Assembly (NCBI RefSeq): GCF_003202435.1
Contig: NZ_QJHK01000019.1
Coordinates: 24,243 to 88,242 of the forward strand
Source of the DNA: Flavobacterium cheongpyeongense
Lineage (GTDB): Bacteria > Bacteroidota > Bacteroidia > Flavobacteriales > Flavobacteriaceae
Direction of reading: 5' to 3'
DNA: 64,000 nucleotides
Within the stretch, counting starts at the first letter, position 1; each line of letters starts with the position of its first letter. A program made the translations under genes and the position numbers. The notes beneath the pieces were generated by a model, which made no database searches, was not told the DNA's origin, and saw only the letters and a program-made list of their open reading frames with translations. Of this stretch, positions 33,829 to 43,000 are shown in pieces.

Positions 33829-33907
33829 ATATTATTTTGTTTATAGTTGTTAGTTTATAGTTTTTGGCTGTGAACAATAAACAACAAACCATAAAACTAT
33901 TAACATT
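33829..33907. repeat. Spacer with repeated GTTTATAGTT words
   Basis: TTATAGTTGTTAGTTTATAGTTTTTGG (first 20 bases shown as TTATAGTTGTTAGTTTATAG) faces AACAATAAACAACAAACC and AAAACTATTAAC. The two arms are imperfect inverse complements, each with a repeated word. The spacer lies between fabG and the VWA-like gene, both leftward. Confidence 0.5.
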
Positions 33908-34654
33908 TTAAGTAAGCATTCCACCGCAAACGTTAAGCACTTGTCCGGTAACATAAGCACTCATATCTGAGGCTAAGAAAAGACATGCATTAGCTACATC
34001 TTCGGTAGTTCCGCCACGTTTCAACGGGATTCCGTCTCTCCATCCTTTTACTACATCCTCAGGTAATTTTGCCGTCATTTCAGTTTCGATAAAACCTGGA
34101 GCGATTGCATTGCAACGAATATTACGTGACCCCAACTCTAAAGCTACTGATTTTGTAAAACCTATTGCTCCCGCTTTTGAAGCTGCATAATTAGTCTGAC
34201 CAGCATTTCCTGAAACCCCAACCACAGAACTAATATTAACGATAGAACCTGAACGTTGTTTTAAAAAGGTTTTCTGAATTGCTTTAGTCATATTGAATAC
34301 CGATTTCAAATTCACATCGATCACCTGATCAAAATCAGCTTCAGACATACGCATCAATAAGTTATCTTTTGTGATTCCGGCGTTGTTAATTAAAATATCA
34401 ACTGTTCCAAAATCTGCTAAAACAGCGTCAACAAAAGTCTGTGCTTCATTAAAATCCGCAGCATTCGATTGGTATCCTTTTGCCTTAACTCCCAAACCGT
34501 TCAATTCTGCTTCCAAAGCCTGAGCTGATTCTACAGATGAGCTGTATGTAAAAGCCACATTGGCACCTTGTTTAGCAAAAACTTCTGCAATTCCTTTACC
34601 AATTCCACGGCTTGCGCCCGTAACGATGGCTACTTTTCCTTCTAGTAATTTCAT
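33908..34654 (-). CDS. fabG: 3-oxoacyl-[acyl-carrier-protein] reductase
   Basis: A 248-residue SDR enzyme when started at the ATG at 34654 (MKLLEGKVAIVTGASRGIGKGIAEVF); the longer frame begins at a TTG and is less likely. The NADPH motif TGASRGIG is at the N-terminus; NNAGITKDNLLMRM follows, and the catalytic Ser-Tyr-Lys triad is in NISSVVG and YAASKAGAIGF. It reduces 3-ketoacyl-ACP in fatty acid elongation. Gene is preceded by the dispersed repeat at 34684-34761 in the same direction. Confidence 0.95.
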   Translation of the reverse strand: MKLLEGKVAIVTGASRGIGKGIAEVFAKQGANVAFTYSSSVESAQALEAELNGLGVKAKGYQSNAADFNEAQTFVDAVLADFGTVDILINNAGITKDNLLMRMSEADFDQVIDVNLKSVFNMTKAIQKTFLKQRSGSIVNISSVVGVSGNAGQTNYAASKAGAIGFTKSVALELGSRNIRCNAIAPGFIETEMTAKLPEDVVKGWRDGIPLKRGGTTEDVANACLFLASDMSAYVTGQVLNVCGGMLT

Positions 34655-34683
34655 ATTCAAAATTAATTTTATTTTTTTATTGT

Positions 34684-34761
34684 AGCTATTCCTGCTATCC
34701 GTTTCAATCTTTTGTGTTTTTAAAGAAAAAACACAAAAGGATTTCCACTTCTATCAGGGCT
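34684..34761 (-). repeat. Dispersed structured repeat, copy 1
   Basis: On the minus strand it reads GCCCTGATAGAAG, then ATCCTTTT, a 13-bp hairpin (CTTTTGTGTTTTT at 34709-34721 with AAAAACACAAAAG at 34727-34739), then GATTGAAACGGATAGC and AGGAATAGC. Outer blocks match the copy at 26569-26625 while the hairpin sequence differs. I recall very similar elements in other Flavobacterium genomes. The rest of the 34655-35000 gap is AT-rich and ends in a terminator. Confidence 0.65.
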
Positions 34762-34945
34762 AAAAACGACTTGTCAAATATAGGACAATTCCTTTTTTAA
34801 AAAAAATAGCAATTGTAAATTAAGGCTTAAAGTTGCAAAAGGTTTATAATGACAAAGGCTCTAAGATTCTGAACTAATGAGTTCTTATGATTAAAAAGGG
34901 GTTTAAATAGATAACTTTTTAATATTAGTAACATTCCTAAAATCA

Positions 34946-34975
34946 AAAAAGCAGTTCAACTTTGAACTGCTTTTT
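34946..34975 (-). terminator. Terminator of the Cys-rich lipoprotein/three-TM gene pair
   Basis: AAAAAGCAGTTCAA (34946-34959) pairs perfectly with TTGAACTGCTTTTT (34962-34975) around two bases, effectively GCAGTTC/GAACTGC with A/T flanks. On the minus strand it lies 25 bases after the stop of the gene at 35001, followed by TTTTTT. Confidence 0.8.
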
Positions 34976-35000
34976 CCTCAAAATAAAAATCGAACTAACA

Positions 35001-35270
35001 CTATGTGTGATTTTGCTTAGTTATAAAAAAGAAAACTAGTAATACCGCGGCCATAATCAACATTCTATAAATAGATGCTTGAAATATTTTTGTACCATTA
35101 AGTTTGTCTTCCCTTCTTTGTCTTATCATATTCAAAATCATTATTGGAATGATAATGATTATGGATAGATAAAGATAATATCTTACATACTCTCTAAAAA
35201 ATGCTGATATAACTACAAATATCAAACCCCATAAAAGAAGAATAATATTTATTTCTTTACTATTTCTCAT
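35001..35270 (-). CDS. Small three-helix membrane protein, possible immunity-type partner
   Basis: An 89-residue protein with three predicted membrane helices at about residues 8-26 (INIILLLWGLIFVVISAFF), 30-48 and 67-84, and a basic hydrophilic loop (MIRQRREDKLNG) between the second and third. It starts 23 bases after the stop of the Cys-rich gene and shares its transcript; a strong terminator follows. Size, topology and position suit an immunity protein for a secreted toxin or bacteriocin, but this is inference and no family is recognised. Confidence 0.55.
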   Translation of the reverse strand: MRNSKEINIILLLWGLIFVVISAFFREYVRYYLYLSIIIIIPIMILNMIRQRREDKLNGTKIFQASIYRMLIMAAVLLVFFFITKQNHT

Positions 35271-35293
35271 TATTACACTCTTAAAATTTAAAA

Positions 35294-36034
35294 TTAATTT
35301 AGTCTTCCAACATACTTACCATTAGAATCTGTTGTCCAACAACTATCTACTGTTGACGACCACATATCAGTGCAATGTATCGTTAACTCTCCAGTTACAG
35401 GTGGAGGACCATCAGGAGATACTGGTTCAATAAGGCACTCTCTATAATCTTCTTTTGCTCTGCTATCACAACTTAATTTAGTTGCCATACAATAGGCTGC
35501 TGCTAATAAACCAGGTACTACTCCTCCATAGGCACCAGCAACAGCAAATACTGCACAAACTCCGAAATCGGCTGCACATCTATTTATTGTTTTATTAAAA
35601 GTTCTAGCACAATTATTACTACCTACTAAACCACCAGGTAGATTTGCACTAATATAAATTTCAACACTTGTATTCAATAGTACTGTTTGTTCTTCTATTG
35701 TCAAGTTATAAAAATCTGGATTTTCTAATATAAATGCTTGTTGAGTATCCACAAAATTTTTTAGAATTGCTATGACTTCTGCACTATTCGATATTCCTGC
35801 ATTTGCGAAAACATTTTTTAAGTCATTTTCATTGGTTGCAGAATTCAGCATTTGCATTGTATTTGCATTAAAGTTTATCTTAGAATTTTTATTTAATGCA
35901 ACATCTAAACTTGCAAAATTGGTAAAGATTTCTTCAGAAAATGCAATTACATTATCTTCAGTATAATCAGAAATACTAATTCCTATTTTTTTAAAACTTT
36001 CAATCTTTTCTGATTGTTTTTTAGTTTCCACCAT
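35294..36034 (-). CDS. Cys-rich, lipoprotein-like protein with a Gly/Ala hydrophobic core; possible bacteriocin-like precursor
   Basis: From the ATG at 36034 it has 246 residues. The first 130 are hydrophilic and helical. The rest has eight Cys (142, 153, 160, 182, 189, 200, 221, 232), a Gly/Ala-rich hydrophobic core at 158-184 (CAVFAVAGAYGGVVPGLLAA), and a GG at 134-135 just before it. Upstream in the same frame, to a stop at 36127-36125, lie GFVAVLTIIIYSCSSSDE and then the ATG, a clear lipobox (SCSSSD) with no ATG ahead of it, so the true start may be a rare ATT or ATA. The Cys-rich core recalls halocin C8-like domains, by eye only. Confidence 0.6.
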   Translation of the reverse strand: MVETKKQSEKIESFKKIGISISDYTEDNVIAFSEEIFTNFASLDVALNKNSKINFNANTMQMLNSATNENDLKNVFANAGISNSAEVIAILKNFVDTQQAFILENPDFYNLTIEEQTVLLNTSVEIYISANLPGGLVGSNNCARTFNKTINRCAADFGVCAVFAVAGAYGGVVPGLLAAAYCMATKLSCDSRAKEDYRECLIEPVSPDGPPPVTGELTIHCTDMWSSTVDSCWTTDSNGKYVGRLN

Positions 36035-36285
36035 TTCTGATTTGATTATAGATTCATCACTACTTGAACATGAATAAATAATTATTGTTAATACTGCTAC
36101 AAATCCATATATATAATTTAGAATTTATTTGATTTAAAGAAAAATGATAAAGTACATTTCTTAATTTTTTCACAATATAGGTTTTTACTTTGTTAATAGA
36201 TCATCAAATACAACAATTTATTATGAATAATATTATGTTTTAATAAAATAATATAAAAAAATTTATTACATAAAAACTTAAAAAA

Positions 36286-36304
36286 GCAACTCAATTTGAG
36301 TTGC
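36286..36304 (-). terminator. Terminator of the SusCD operon
   Basis: GCAACTCAA (36286-36294) is inverse-complementary to TTGAGTTGC (36296-36304), which leaves a tight loop; the outer pairs hold the stem. On the minus strand it lies 31 bases after the DUF4302 stop and is followed by TTTTTT. The gap 36035-36334 otherwise holds the promoter region of the Cys-rich gene. Confidence 0.7.
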
Positions 36305-36334
36305 CTTTTCTTCAAAATTAAAATTAAAACTATA

Positions 36335-37696
36335 TTATTGGAAAGCGTATGTTGTCATTCTAAAATTCGTTGTTGAACTTGTAAATGTATAAATCGTATT
36401 TGTAAAGGCAATTTTAAATGTTTCCTTTTTCACATACAATCCACTAGGGTTCATAAGTTCTGCATCTACTTTTTTAAGCAATGCAGGTTCTGCAATAACT
36501 GCTCCTGTATTGGCTTGCCAAGTACCAGGTACAAGAATCAATTTTTTATTGACAGCATCCTCCTGAACTGTAAAATTATGGTAAATTAAGGTTTTACCTC
36601 CGGTAAATGAATAGGTAATATAACTCTCTCCAAATGCATCATTGAAGGTAAACTGGATACGGTTTACTTTTTGAGTTGACGGTAAACTTGCATGAATTTC
36701 AGCAATTAATGAATTAAAAAGTAAAGAGTTACTTGATGCAGTTGCTAAATTTGCATTTATATAAGCAAAACCTGTTTGAGGTGCTTGAAGCATAACTTTA
36801 TAATCGTCAGTAATAATTAATGGTTTATTACTGTATTTAATTACAGCAGTTGCTCCATTTGTTCCTGTTGCCGTAAAACTTCCATCGGCATCATTGTAAA
36901 CGAAATCTGTTAATTTTTGGCTTCCAACCTGTATACCGGGATTCACAACAATTCCGGTTGGCGTATAACCAACACCAAAATTAAATTTTACAGAATAACC
37001 TGTTTCGATTGAATTAGCAGTTGCATAGCGCGTTATAGGCGAAAATGTAAAATCAAACTGGTGTTTTGTTGTTCCGTCATTTGTTTCTAATAATCTAAAC
37101 AATGGTCTTGAACTAGAACCAATTACATTAGGAATCATGTCAAAGTTTTTAGGCAAATTATCCCAATCTTCTTTTGTAGCTTTTACAAAACGTATTTCCT
37201 GACCATTTCTATTAGCTCTAAAAATAATCTGACCATTTTCCTGTCCATAATACAAAAATTGAAAATCTCCTAAATATCCTTTTGCTCTCAATGCCGCTAT
37301 TGGATAATTGTCTGATTCTGATAAGAAGTGTATTTTATTTTTTGTTGTGAATGTTAAACTTACCGTACTACCAAGCTGTATTTGATATTCACTAAATTCA
37401 CTTATTTGTGTATCTATACTTTCATCAAAATCTGATGCCATTTCTACAGTACCATCAGAGGCAAACTTAAATAAATGAGTATAGCCGCCTAAAATAGTGT
37501 TATCTGTAAAATATACTGCTTTCCAGCCTTCCGGAGAAGAAAGTAATGCTTCTTTTAATTCTGCCATTTGGGCATTTATACGCTCGGTTGGTGTTTTATC
37601 AAACTTTGGATCTGCGTCTGTATTGTTATCGCAGGCACTTAATTGCAATGCTAAAACCGCTGCAAATAAGAACTTATATATAAATTTAATTTTCAT
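36335..37696 (-). CDS. DUF4302 lipoprotein
   Basis: A 453-residue outer-membrane lipoprotein: signal peptide with Cys22 in LQLSACDNN. The mature sequence starts with FDKTPTERINAQMAELKEALLSSPEGWKAVYF, the DUF4302 pattern, then beta-rich parts. Such proteins are found in gene clusters with SusCD and HExxH lipoproteins in Bacteroidota, and are thought to be surface-exposed substrate-binding or processing parts. It is the last gene of the operon, ten bases after the metallohydrolase gene. The ligand is unknown. Confidence 0.82.
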   Translation of the reverse strand: MKIKFIYKFLFAAVLALQLSACDNNTDADPKFDKTPTERINAQMAELKEALLSSPEGWKAVYFTDNTILGGYTHLFKFASDGTVEMASDFDESIDTQISEFSEYQIQLGSTVSLTFTTKNKIHFLSESDNYPIAALRAKGYLGDFQFLYYGQENGQIIFRANRNGQEIRFVKATKEDWDNLPKNFDMIPNVIGSSSRPLFRLLETNDGTTKHQFDFTFSPITRYATANSIETGYSVKFNFGVGYTPTGIVVNPGIQVGSQKLTDFVYNDADGSFTATGTNGATAVIKYSNKPLIITDDYKVMLQAPQTGFAYINANLATASSNSLLFNSLIAEIHASLPSTQKVNRIQFTFNDAFGESYITYSFTGGKTLIYHNFTVQEDAVNKKLILVPGTWQANTGAVIAEPALLKKVDAELMNPSGLYVKKETFKIAFTNTIYTFTSSTTNFRMTTYAFQ

Positions 37697-37706
37697 GATA
37701 CTTGGT

Positions 37707-38567
37707 TTAGTTGGTTATAACAGCACTTGTATTTATTTCTGCCGCATCTCTTAAAGCATAGAAATCCATGTTGTAAGCTTCTTTAAAATATTTTACAACA
37801 AGTGCCTCTTTTGCTTTTAATGCTGCTAAAGCAGTTGGACTCTGAATACCAGCCAAAAATGCTTCATATTCTGCTTTTGAGTATATCAATATCATGGAAG
37901 CTGTTTCTGCAAAATCTTCATTGATATTTGATCTCGCATAACTGGTAATGAATCCAATTTCGTTTGACTCCGGAATTTCATAGTTATACCAGTCAGAAGT
38001 ATATCCGCTTGGTGTTATAGCTGCCCATGATTTTTCGTCAAAAGGCTTATGCTGGTTTAAAATGTGAATGTATTCGTGTTGAATTGTATGAATAAATTCT
38101 GATACATTAGTACGATCTGATTGGTCTATATAATCTGTTTCAAACAAGGTAACTCGTTGACCTCCTTCTGCTATACCAAGTGTTCTTGTACCTACACTGT
38201 TTAAATTTACTCCTCCAACTAAAACAATTTCTCTTGGTGCAATCTTTTTAACGAAGTCTGCTCCACCAATTTGGGAGTAACTTTTAAGCCATATTGTCTC
38301 AACAATTTCAAGAGCTGGCTGTACTTTATCAATTGTTGGTGGAAATAAATAACGACTATTATCTACAGTATTTTGATTCCATTTATACTGTACATTAATA
38401 TTATAAGGATTTAAATAAGTAGTCGATATCCAATTATCTAAAGCTGTTTTAACTGGTTGTGTATAATCTAATTGACTATCTCCGGGCTGTTCATCGTGTG
38501 CACATGATATTACAGTCATTGAAACCATAATCAACATTGCTATTTTATTATATTTTATTAGTTTCAT
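37707..38567 (-). CDS. Substrate-import-associated HExxH zinc metallohydrolase lipoprotein
   Basis: A 286-residue lipoprotein with Cys22 in MTVISCAHDE. The zinc motif HEYIH is at 164-168 (FIHTIQHEYIHILNQHK) and a downstream Asp/Glu-rich segment (SNINEDFAETASMILIY) probably holds the third ligand. The family, known as LP_HExxH_w_tonB, lies next to SusC/SusD and DUF4302 genes. Cleavage of a peptide or other substrate during uptake is plausible, not shown. It starts 18 bases after the susD-like stop and is ten bases before the DUF4302 gene. Confidence 0.85.
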   Translation of the reverse strand: MKLIKYNKIAMLIMVSMTVISCAHDEQPGDSQLDYTQPVKTALDNWISTTYLNPYNINVQYKWNQNTVDNSRYLFPPTIDKVQPALEIVETIWLKSYSQIGGADFVKKIAPREIVLVGGVNLNSVGTRTLGIAEGGQRVTLFETDYIDQSDRTNVSEFIHTIQHEYIHILNQHKPFDEKSWAAITPSGYTSDWYNYEIPESNEIGFITSYARSNINEDFAETASMILIYSKAEYEAFLAGIQSPTALAALKAKEALVVKYFKEAYNMDFYALRDAAEINTSAVITN

Positions 38568-38585
38568 AAGTTTTATTTTTAAACA

Positions 38586-40061
38586 TTATCTAGGATTTAG
38601 CTCAACACCAGTATTTGAAGCATGAAGCGGAATTTGCAATGCTCTGCGTTTGTCATCTTTTACTAAGACATTTGTAGGCTGATTTGTTATTTCGTGATTC
38701 ACAACAAGGTTAAAACGTTTTACATCAAACCATCTCATTCCTTCGTGTATAAAATCTCTTCTTCTTGTTTCGGCAATTGCTTTTACATAAGATGTTTGTA
38801 CGGGTGTCATGGTATAAAACGGTGTAAATTCATCTGCAATTACAGGATATTTTGCAACAACTTTTGCCTGAGTTACTTTGTCTGTAGCAGCATAACCAAC
38901 TGTTCTTGTTGATAAAAAGTATTCTAATTCATCGTTTGCAAGCTGTATTTGGCCTTTCATTACGTGAGCTTCAATTCTGTTTAAGAAAAACTCATCATTA
39001 CTTAATAAAACTTCTGCAACATAAGGATCACCAATTCCAGCTGTTACATTAGAGTATTTGAAATATTCGTAAAACTTAGGAAGAAATACGGTTATACTGC
39101 TGTTTGATGAATAAAAATTATACAACCAAGGTTTTGCAAAGAGACTTGTAGCTGTTCCGAATATTTCCGGATATCGAGCTCCTGAAAGGTAAAATCTATT
39201 TGAATAATAGGATCTGCTTACGATAGTATTGGCAGAAACTATTAATAAGTTTGTTTCGGCATTACTGCTTGCGTAACTTAGTCTTTGATCATCAATAGCC
39301 ATAACATCGTAAGACAAGAAATCTCTCAGCTTGCCTTCAGGCCTGTTTCCTAGATCGTCAGATAATGAAATTACTTTATCCCAATCTCCTTTTACTAAAT
39401 AAAAACGGCTGGCAAAAGCTTTAGCGGCATTTTTAGTAAAGTGAAATTTAGGTTCTTTATAATCATTGGTAACGTATTTTAAACCCTCTTCAATATCTTT
39501 TTCGATAAATTCGAAAACTTCGGCCATACTGTTTCTGGTGTATTTAGTTATTAATTCTGTTTCTGGTTTCGTAACATAAGGAATACCTAAATCTGTAGCA
39601 GCAGTAGCAGGATTATAACGCTGTGACCATAAAGAAACCAACATAAAATGAGCGTATGCTCTCGCTATAAGTGCTTCTCCTTTTTGAGGATTTAAGTCAG
39701 CTGTATTTCCTAATTGTTCAATAGCTTCCAAAGCTTTGTTTGCATGTGCAATAGCTTTATAACAAGCATCCCAATAGTAAGCCTGCGTATCAATATCTGC
39801 CGTTTCAGTCTGAATTAACCAGTTATAATTTTGCTGATTTTTTATTAATGTCTGTGCCATACCACTATCAAAAACATTATCAGACATTGTTTCTGCAATA
39901 TCAAAATAACTCATTTGAGGATAAGCGCCAACTAATATTTCTGATATTTTATCTGGAGTATCAATTTCGGTTCTGTTATCTGGCTTCTCAGACAAGAAAT
40001 CATCACAGCTAGTAATACTAATAAGTATCAATAGCGATAAAATTATTTTTAATTTTTTCAT
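38586..40061 (-). CDS. RagB/SusD-family outer-membrane lipoprotein
   Basis: A 491-residue lipoprotein: Cys19 in SITSCDDF is the acylation site. The N-terminal SusD-like TPR domain runs from about 30 to 300 (LVGAYPQMSYFDIAETMSDNVF, ALIARAYAHFMLVSLWSQRYNPA). The C-terminal RRRDFIHEGMRWFDVKRFNL segment is the RagB/SusD signature. It forms the lid on the SusC transporter and binds the ligand outside the cell. It starts 11 bases after the susC stop. The substrate is probably a peptide or other polymer, given the neighbouring HExxH enzyme, but this is not certain. Confidence 0.93.
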   Translation of the reverse strand: MKKLKIILSLLILISITSCDDFLSEKPDNRTEIDTPDKISEILVGAYPQMSYFDIAETMSDNVFDSGMAQTLIKNQQNYNWLIQTETADIDTQAYYWDACYKAIAHANKALEAIEQLGNTADLNPQKGEALIARAYAHFMLVSLWSQRYNPATAATDLGIPYVTKPETELITKYTRNSMAEVFEFIEKDIEEGLKYVTNDYKEPKFHFTKNAAKAFASRFYLVKGDWDKVISLSDDLGNRPEGKLRDFLSYDVMAIDDQRLSYASSNAETNLLIVSANTIVSRSYYSNRFYLSGARYPEIFGTATSLFAKPWLYNFYSSNSSITVFLPKFYEYFKYSNVTAGIGDPYVAEVLLSNDEFFLNRIEAHVMKGQIQLANDELEYFLSTRTVGYAATDKVTQAKVVAKYPVIADEFTPFYTMTPVQTSYVKAIAETRRRDFIHEGMRWFDVKRFNLVVNHEITNQPTNVLVKDDKRRALQIPLHASNTGVELNPR

Positions 40062-40072
40062 GTTTTTGAGTA

Positions 40073-43000
40073 TTATAATGAAATGTTTAAAGTAAAAGTA
40101 TATTGAGACGTAACCGGCATAGCAACACCTCCCGAATTACGGAATTCAGGATCCTGACCGTTTAATCTTTTATCTGAATAAAGTAGCCAAGGATTAACCG
40201 CTGATCCTTTTAACGTAAATGTACTTAATCCCAATTTTTTCTTGAAATCACTTGGAAATTCCCAGCTTAATGAGATATTTTTAAGCCTCACAAAATCCCC
40301 ATCTGCAATACGGGCATCAGAATAGTTATAAGTATTATAAGCTCTCTCCAATGTACGTTCTCCTCCGTAATTTGCATTCAAACGTTTGTCAGCAATCACC
40401 GGAATGTTGGTGTAATTTTCGTCTCCAGGATTTATCCATCTGTTAGTAAAATCCTTTGTAAATACAGTTAAATCATCATAAGTACTATCATATACCGGGT
40501 TTAAACGTACTTTATTACCTCCTGACGCTACGAAAAACACATATAAAGACCAATTTTTATAAGTAAATGTATTGGCTAAACCAAGTGATTTATTGGGCTC
40601 GATAGAACCTTCATATTTCAAATATTTAGTAACATCTATATTATCCTGAAAATTTGCTCCTGTAATATTATCCGTTTCTCCGTCTGCCATTATAAAAGTT
40701 GGTAGACCTTGATTATTTAAGCCTGTAAATTGGTAAGAATATAAAGAGTTTCTTGGGTGTCCTATTGTATTTCCTCCATTAGCATCAATTAAATCGAATG
40801 CTGTTGGTGTGTTTTCTAGTCTTGTAATTTTTTGTGTATAAACAGAAAAATTAAGTGTTGTTGACCATTTAAAATCACGGTTATCAAAGTTTTTAGTTGT
40901 AAATCCAATCTCAAGACCTTTTGTTTCCATGTCTGCATTGTTTCCTTGTCTGATTCTTTGACCTCCAATTCCAGAAGTAATTACATAATCAACCAAGTCA
41001 AAAGCTTTACGGCTATAAACGTCTGATGTAAATTGGACTCTGTTATTAAACATACCAAGATCTACACCTATATTGGTCTCAAATTGTTTTTCCCAAGTTA
41101 AACTACCGTTCTGTAATTCTTCAATATTAATCCCTGATTCTCTGTCATCAAGATTAAAACGATCTGTAATATAACTTTTGTAAATTGCCAAAGAGTTGGT
41201 CGCAGGTCCTGCAGTTGCAGTAAGTCCGTAAGAAGCTCTTAATGCTAAAGTATTTACAGACTCAATATTTTTCATGAATTTTTCTTCAGCCACATTCCAT
41301 TTACCACTAAAAGTATAGGTTGGCAGCCATCTTGATGAATCACTGTTTCCTTGTCTGTTAGATCCGTCATAACGACCTGTAACCGAAGCAGTATAACGAC
41401 GATCGTATGTATATCCTACTTTTCCGAAGAAACCAACTGTTCTTTCTTTTTCTTCATTAAAACCATAATAAGAATCTCCGCCATTGATAATTTTTTCAAT
41501 TATTCTAGGATCAGTAAAAGCAGTTAAGCCTCTGTCATATTGTAAACCTGCAGCTGTAAAATTATCACTGCTTCTATCTACAACTCTTAACTCTGTACCA
41601 AATAAACCTTCTAATTCGTGTTTATCATTTAAAGTATTTCTATAGCTAATACTATTTCTTAAATTGTAAGAAGTTAAATCATTAGTAAATTTTCTCAGGA
41701 AACCACCATTTGGCAATACAGAAACTTTAGGAGCGGTTAAATCATTTGGATCTTGGTATAAAAATATATTTTGATCTCTAACTAATGTATTAACACCATC
41801 TTCACCATCGGGAGTACCCGCTTTATAAGCTCCAACTACGTTTGAATTCTCCATGATTTTATGCTCCCTACTTGTATTTGCAAAACGTGCAGAACCTGTT
41901 AAATTATAGTTTAAATGGGGATTAATCTTGTAATCCATATCCAATTGAAAACGAATATCTTTAACCTGAATTTCCATGAAATTATTTTTCAATTCATTAA
42001 TAATATTCATTTTAGCCCAGTTATTTCTATAATATTCTAAATTTCCATTTTCATCATATGGTCTTAAAGTTCTGCTGGTATTTAATACATAATTAAATGG
42101 ATTGATGTCAAAATCACGGGTTACTTTACCAAAAACCACATCTTTTTCACTTTCATAACTTCCAGGTGCTCCTTGATCACGAACCGAAGCCATTGTAGAA
42201 AGCGTAACATTTAATCTGTCGTTTACATAAAATGTCCCTTTAATATTTGATGAAATTTGTTTAACATCATCAGCAATAGTCCATCCCGGATCTGTATAAT
42301 ATCCTAAAGAAGCATAAAATGTATTGTTTTTACCACCTCCAGAGAAACTCAAAGAGTGATTTTGTGTAATAGATGGTCTGAAAAGCACACTAAACCAATC
42401 TGTATTTGCCAGTTCGTATTTCTTTAAAAAATTATTACGACTAACAGGATCGTTATTAACTAAATAACTATCTGTTTCTGGCACATAAGTATTAATAGCC
42501 CTACCTAAAATATTATAGGCACCACCATATCTTCCGTTTACAGTTGAAGGCAAATCTAAATACCCTTTAGATTCCATTTCTTTAAAAATACTCATAGATT
42601 CCTGAGAATTCAAAATATCATATTGACTGTAATTTGGAACTGCTCTAACAGTTTGCTCTAATGAATAACTTACTTTTAAAGGAGAATCTCTACGACCTTG
42701 TTTTGTAGTAATAACCACAACTCCATTTAAAGATCTTGAACCGTAAATAGAAGTCGCAGAAGCATCTTTTAAAATTTCAATACTTTGAATATCATTTGCA
42801 TTTAAACCCGCAATAGATGAACTTAATAAAGTCTCAGAGTTACCCGATGCTAAGTCTGCAAATGTTAAGTTGATGATATCTTCCTGTACTACTCCATCAA
42901 TTACCCATAATGGTTTAGTATCTCCAAAAATGGAAGACGATCCACGGACTGTGATTTTGGGTGCAGTACCAAAAGTACCTGTAATGTTTTGTACGGTAAC

